Shown here: positions 60,408 through 64,000 of the stretch, piece by piece
How positions within the stretch are numbered: position 1 is the stretch's first letter
Layout of the letters: each line of letters opens with the position of its first letter
From: Methylophilaceae bacterium
GTDB taxonomy: Bacteria; Pseudomonadota; Gammaproteobacteria; Burkholderiales; Methylophilaceae
NCBI GenBank assembly: GCA_028823485.1
Contig: JAPKBG010000002.1
Span: forward strand, 100,310 to 164,309
Length of the DNA stretch: 64,000 nucleotides
Direction of reading: 5' to 3'
Notes under the pieces: generated by a model
Told to the model about the DNA's origin: nothing
Seen by the model: the letters and a program-made list of their open reading frames with translations, nothing else
Database searches by the model: none
Program-made: the position numbers and the translations under genes

Positions 60408-61421
60408 TTAAGCTTTAGCTCCATCTGCTGCCATATCAGGCACGAGACCACGTTCGCAGTCGCGTAGAGTACGACACAATTTAAGCAACCACGCTTTAGG
60501 ATCATTATTTTTTAAGGCCTGTGACGCATCGGCAAAAAAGACTTGATTCGATAAACCAAGAAACTGTTCTATAGCTGGTTTGGCTAGTGCAAAGGCAGGC
60601 TTTTCAGCAACGAATGCAGCCAAGTTGTTGTTAAACAAACTCGCGCCAGCAGTTTTATTCAGTGCGGTATGCACACGAGTGACCGCTTGTTTAATGCCTG
60701 CTGGCGAGTCGTCCATTTTTTTAATATCACGGAAGGCTTTAGCAAATGGTGCGCCCATTCTTGGCAACCAAGCGCGGCTGCCTAAGATATACAGCAGCCC
60801 TAGTAACGCGAGTGCTAATACAACAGCCAATGCTTTTAGCTTAAAAATGACAGGGCTGCTATCAAGTGTTAGTGGCGGTGTGAAAGGGTACATCTCTCTA
60901 TCTAAGCGCACTTGACCAATCACAGATAGCGGTGAAATTCTAAATTTGAATAGTGGTAATGCATACTGTACGGTTTGCTTTTTCTTTGCGGTATTCCGCA
61001 TTTTTAAGACTTCTGGATTCAATGCAGCAGGTTTTACAGCACGACCTGTTTTAAACACCTGATAACTTAAATCTAAGACATAGGTTTCGCCTGCATCATT
61101 TTTAGTTGAGGGTGATTTAATGCTAATCAGCTCTACACCTGAAACCTGCCCTTTATAGCGATGCTCATAACCGACGATAGGCAATGATTCTTTAATAAGT
61201 TGGTATGGCTTTTTAACCGTAATCGTGACTTTTCTATTAAGAATGTCGCCAACGACATAACCTGCATCACGTTTTGGATCTTCCACCTTTATATCGACAT
61301 ACTGCTCATCAATGGTTGGTAATTTAACGTCAGCCAATAGCTGTTGTGAAAAGCACAGCGCGCAAACGATTAAGAGCATGTGTATAACGTCATTGAATCT
61401 AGGTAACATAGTTTTACTCAT
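60408..61421 (-). CDS. mxaA: Methanol dehydrogenase maturation protein MxaA
   Basis: 337 residues. Signal peptide (IHMLLIVCALCFSQQLLA), a beta-rich periplasmic region containing RDAGYVVGDILNRKVTITV and YVLDLSYQVFKTGR, one central membrane helix (LKALAVVLALALLGLLYIL) and a cytoplasmic helical domain (IKQAVTRVHTALNKTAGASL). This topology and position between mxaS and mxaC identify MxaA. Confidence 0.87.
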   Translation of the reverse strand: MSKTMLPRFNDVIHMLLIVCALCFSQQLLADVKLPTIDEQYVDIKVEDPKRDAGYVVGDILNRKVTITVKKPYQLIKESLPIVGYEHRYKGQVSGVELISIKSPSTKNDAGETYVLDLSYQVFKTGRAVKPAALNPEVLKMRNTAKKKQTVQYALPLFKFRISPLSVIGQVRLDREMYPFTPPLTLDSSPVIFKLKALAVVLALALLGLLYILGSRAWLPRMGAPFAKAFRDIKKMDDSPAGIKQAVTRVHTALNKTAGASLFNNNLAAFVAEKPAFALAKPAIEQFLGLSNQVFFADASQALKNNDPKAWLLKLCRTLRDCERGLVPDMAADGAKA

Positions 61422-61427
61422 TATAAT

Positions 61428-62291
61428 TTAAGCGGCTACATACTGATGGAAGTAGTCGCTCAGTAAGTCTGCGTCATATTGGTTGCTGACAAAAAATGGT
61501 TGCATATCAAAGCGTAAGAATAGGTCTTCAATGGCTTTACGGCGTTGTTTGAAGCTTTCTAAAATGCGTTTCCGATACTCTTTACGTAGAAACAAAGTAC
61601 GTTTAGCACCCGTTTCTGGGTCAGTGACATTGGCAATGCCAAACTCAGGTAAATCGATGTATTCAGCAGTGTCCCACAACACAACAGGGATGATATGGTG
61701 ACGCAACATTAGCACCAATGCGGCTTCTAAATCACTCATTGGCATATGAAAGTCGGAGACTAAGAAAATTAATGAGCGCTCACGTGGCAATATGCGCACG
61801 GTATCAATTAACGCAGTGCTACCAACTTTACCAGGCTCGTATTTTTTTAAGCGTTCAGCCATTTCGATGGCGATATGCGACCTTGCTGAAAGGGTGGAAA
61901 GCCAATCTTCACGGATGATGTCATCAAAACCAATAAAGCCAAATGGATCACCATTACGTGTGACTGATTGGGCAACAGATTGCGCGATATCCCCAGCAAT
62001 CGCTATCTTACGTTGATGGCTGCCATACTGCATAGAGCCAGACATATCGCAGAGGGTGAAAACAGGCGTTGCGCTTTTTTGATTAAAAATACGAACGTGA
62101 ATCTGCTCCATCGGGTCACGAATGGTCTGACGGACATCAATCCGTCTAGGGTCAGGATAAGAGAGCAGGGTGGCATGACCACGAAACTCCATCCCCATGC
62201 CGCGCTGATTGCTACGGTGAGTACCAGGCCGACGAGAATTAGAGTGCCAATTAATATGGTAGCTAAACTCTTTTATATGATCAGGACGCAT
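61428..62291 (-). CDS. mxaS: Methanol dehydrogenase-associated DUF58 protein MxaS
   Basis: 287 residues. DUF58/vWA-like fold with the motif FTLCDMSGSMQYG (DxSxS) and LIFLVSDFHMPMSDLEAALV; N-terminus EFSYHINWHSNSRRPGTHRS and RGMGMEFRGHATLLSYPDPR are typical of the MxaS branch. No membrane segment, so cytoplasmic. It partners the MoxR-type ATPase encoded 24 bp upstream. Confidence 0.9.
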   Translation of the reverse strand: MRPDHIKEFSYHINWHSNSRRPGTHRSNQRGMGMEFRGHATLLSYPDPRRIDVRQTIRDPMEQIHVRIFNQKSATPVFTLCDMSGSMQYGSHQRKIAIAGDIAQSVAQSVTRNGDPFGFIGFDDIIREDWLSTLSARSHIAIEMAERLKKYEPGKVGSTALIDTVRILPRERSLIFLVSDFHMPMSDLEAALVLMLRHHIIPVVLWDTAEYIDLPEFGIANVTDPETGAKRTLFLRKEYRKRILESFKQRRKAIEDLFLRFDMQPFFVSNQYDADLLSDYFHQYVAA

Positions 62292-62315
62292 AGGAACAGT
62301 CGTTATCGATTGGCT

Positions 62316-63332
62316 TTAAGGCGCAGCCACAGAATTCACAATGCCATCCAACATTTCACGTGCTATTTCACCACGGCGCATTTCGTAGACTGGGCTGAAG
62401 ACCAGGCGATGGGCAATCGTTTCATGGAATACAGCATGAATGTCATCTGGTAACACAGTATCTCTTTCATTGAGCCATGCATTCACACGAGCCGCCGCTA
62501 ACAACATACTCATACCACGCGGACTAGCGCCAGATAGTACAAGACGATTCATATCGACGCCTGATACTTTCACACCATAATCCATCGGTGCTTTAGTGGC
62601 ACGCCATAAATCTAATGCATACTTACGCAAAGTTGGGCTAGCAGTCACGCTGTCTTGTACCATTGCTGCAAAACCGTTTAAATCTTTGTATTGCAGGATG
62701 CTTTCTGCCACACCGCCCACTAATTGATCCACATTATGGAAGCGAGTATCAAATACCAATGACTCCATAATATCTTTATCCTGAGGAACGACAATCGGAA
62801 TCTCCATCATAAAGCGATCACGTGCCGCGGATGGAATGTCGAATGTTTCTTCTTTTTCTACTTGGTTACGATCGGCAAACACCAACATATGCGGGAAGTT
62901 ATGCTCTTTATTAAACGCAGTTAGCGTACGCTCAGCCATCACGCGTAACAACAGTGAATGCACCTGTGGGCGCGCACGGTTAATCTCATTAAAGAAGAAA
63001 ATAGACAAATCTTCACCAGCCTCTAGAATCGGGCCTGGGCTTACATGTGGCTTACCATCTTCACCTAGATAAGTGTGATAAACCAAATCATTTGGCATTA
63101 AATCAATCGTACCTTCAATACGCTGATAAGCACCACCAACACCACGGGCAATCGCACGGAGTAAGGTCGTTTTACCCACACCAACATCACCTTCTAGTAA
63201 TACATGACCTCTCGCAAAAATAGAGGTGGTGATTAATCGAATGGGGTTACTTTGACCCACAACAACTTTGTTAACTTCAGATTCTAACTTTAGTGCCAGT
63301 TGGCGCCAGTCTGCTAATTGACGATCGCTCAT
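62316..63332 (-). CDS. mxaR: MoxR-family AAA+ ATPase MxaR
   Basis: 338 residues. Walker A GDVGVGKTTLLRAI; Walker B region FFFNEINRARPQVHSLL, in which Asn stands where many MoxR proteins have Asp (the catalytic Glu is kept); sensor 1 LVFADRNQVE; and the C-terminal lid (SGASPRGMSMLLAAARVNA, DIHAVFHETIAHRL). Chaperone-like ATPase for methanol dehydrogenase maturation. First gene of the cluster. mxaFJGI, which precede mxaR in many methylotrophs, are absent; azurin lies upstream instead. Confidence 0.92.
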   Translation of the reverse strand: MSDRQLADWRQLALKLESEVNKVVVGQSNPIRLITTSIFARGHVLLEGDVGVGKTTLLRAIARGVGGAYQRIEGTIDLMPNDLVYHTYLGEDGKPHVSPGPILEAGEDLSIFFFNEINRARPQVHSLLLRVMAERTLTAFNKEHNFPHMLVFADRNQVEKEETFDIPSAARDRFMMEIPIVVPQDKDIMESLVFDTRFHNVDQLVGGVAESILQYKDLNGFAAMVQDSVTASPTLRKYALDLWRATKAPMDYGVKVSGVDMNRLVLSGASPRGMSMLLAAARVNAWLNERDTVLPDDIHAVFHETIAHRLVFSPVYEMRRGEIAREMLDGIVNSVAAP

Positions 63333-63663
63333 CGAGTATCCCTATAGTGTAGTGAAGGTGGAAGTTCATTTTGTAACATAATGTAATAATATTAAACCAA
63401 TTTTGGAGGGTGTGTACAGATTTGTATACTTTTGGTTTTTTGGGGAATTGCAACCCCACTGATGCAGGGTTTCGCTGAACGCTAGATATTTTCTTCTTTG
63501 GACGAGCGCCAGCTATGCTGACATCGACGACTGCCCTTGTTTCCCTGGGACGGACCTTAAGAGGTAAAATAATCCAGCATAGTCAATTTATCCTTCCTGA
63601 GAAGGATAAATTATTTAGGATTATATTAATCTCAATATTTGCAGTTTATTCTTAACAAATGGA
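63333..63663. other. Intergenic region upstream of mxaR
   Basis: It should hold the mxaR promoter (AGGGATA ribosome site visible), but no confident -10/-35 or activator site was found. It also contains the azurin-side hairpin listed separately. No gene is seen. Confidence 0.5.
63585..63612 (-). terminator. Long hairpin downstream of azurin
   Basis: AATTTATCCTTC-CTGA-GAAGGATAAATT, a perfect 12-bp stem with a 4-nt loop, 52 bp after the azurin stop. There is no clear T run, so it may be a terminator or an mRNA-stabilising hairpin. Confidence 0.55.
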
Positions 63664-64000
63664 TTAAATGAGTTTAAAAACACCTTTCATGATTGCGCCA
63701 TGGCCAGGAAAGCTACAGAAAAATGAATAGCTTTCTGATGGCTTTAAATTCAGCAATTTTATTTTGACACTTGTTGATTCGCCACCGCCAATAACTGCTG
63801 TGTGGCCGATAACCTTTGCATCATTTTTCTTTACATAATTATTTGCTAGGCCCGCTGCCATACCATTTTTATTCACTGCTTCCATGTCAGATTTTTTTGA
63901 AATGACAATATTGTGACCCATTACAGCTTTTGCCATAGTGCCAGTATTTTTTAGATTCAGCGTGATTTCCTTGCATGTTTTTGGCACTGTGATTTCTTTT
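63664..64000 (-). CDS. Azurin-like type I copper protein (partial, N-terminus outside window)
   Basis: The frame is open to the window end, giving 112 residues. The copper site is complete: His in VMGHNIV, Cys in [10 protein letters not shown] with the following His, and the axial Met in [25 protein letters not shown] and [20 protein letters not shown] match azurin throughout. A periplasmic one-electron carrier; next to mxa genes it may accept electrons on the route from methanol dehydrogenase or cytochrome cL, or serve another oxidase, which is inference. The signal peptide must lie outside the window. Confidence 0.93.
   Translation of the reverse strand, partial: KEITVPKTCKEITLNLKNTGTMAKAVMGHNIVISKKSDMEAVNKNGMAAGLANNYVKKNDAKVIGHTAVIGGGESTSVKIKLLNLKPSESYSFFCSFPGHGAIMKGVFKLI

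Overview
The window reads as a chromosomal segment of an AT-leaning betaproteobacterial methylotroph, most likely of the family Methylophilaceae (Methylotenera/Methylophilus type). The reasons are a complete mxaRSACKL methanol-dehydrogenase maturation cluster, a blue-copper azurin gene beside it, the order tpiA-secG-tRNA-Leu-nuoABCDEFGHIJKLMN, the thrS-infC-rpmI-rplT-pheST-ihfA-merR block, and the pyrG-kdsA-eno-ftsB block. The genus is inference; no rRNA is present.

Layout. 1-1.75 kb: a sulfide/persulfide module, with a divergent ArsR-type repressor (cut by the window edge), a near-perfect operator palindrome, an ETHE1-like dioxygenase that lacks one iron ligand, and a Crp/Fnr regulator. 1.8-4.6 kb: a secreted pentapeptide-repeat protein, then three damaged or truncated genes. 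4.6-7.6 kb: recJ, tpiA, secG and tRNA-Leu(GAG). 7.66-16.14 kb: an integrated island bounded by a 17-bp repeat of the tRNA 3' end. It carries a P4-type integrase, an AlpA-like regulator, several hypothetical genes, an autotransporter preceded by a (TA)8 tract, and remnants including a MobV-type relaxase fragment. It separates the tRNA from nuoA. 16.3-30.9 kb: the full 14-gene complex I operon. 31-34.5 kb: zinc peptidase, NUDIX hydrolase, epimerase and lytic transglycosylase, followed by tRNA-Val(GAC) and a lipoprotein gene. 35.8-43.5 kb: translation genes. infC has an ATA start and a repeat-built lysine-rich tail. 43.6-45.9 kb: tRNA-Pro(GGG), then iscX, a phosphohexomutase and a retropepsin-like protease on the minus strand. 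46.2-49.9 kb: glyA-nrdR-ribD-tatD. 50.2-51.9 kb: mtnA and a fuculose-phosphate-aldolase-like gene (possible 5'-deoxynucleoside salvage). 52-56.3 kb: pyrG-kdsA-eno-ftsB. 56.3-57.7 kb: ygfZ and a broken ygfX-like gene. 57.8-63.3 kb: mxaRSACKL on the minus strand. 63.7-64 kb: azurin, cut by the window edge.

The most interesting undescribed signal lies in the 365-bp gap between iscX and glyA. On the minus strand there is a well-formed sigma-54 (-24/-12) promoter, two overlapping NtrC-type palindromes about 90-105 bp upstream of it, and a strong intrinsic terminator about 64 nt downstream of the predicted start. Together they predict a very short nitrogen-controlled small RNA with a CUCCUCCC (anti-Shine-Dalgarno) stretch. 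Four genes (near 3.42, 3.88, 11.87 and 57.49 kb) are each broken by a single-base frameshift, so either local decay or residual sequencing error should be considered.
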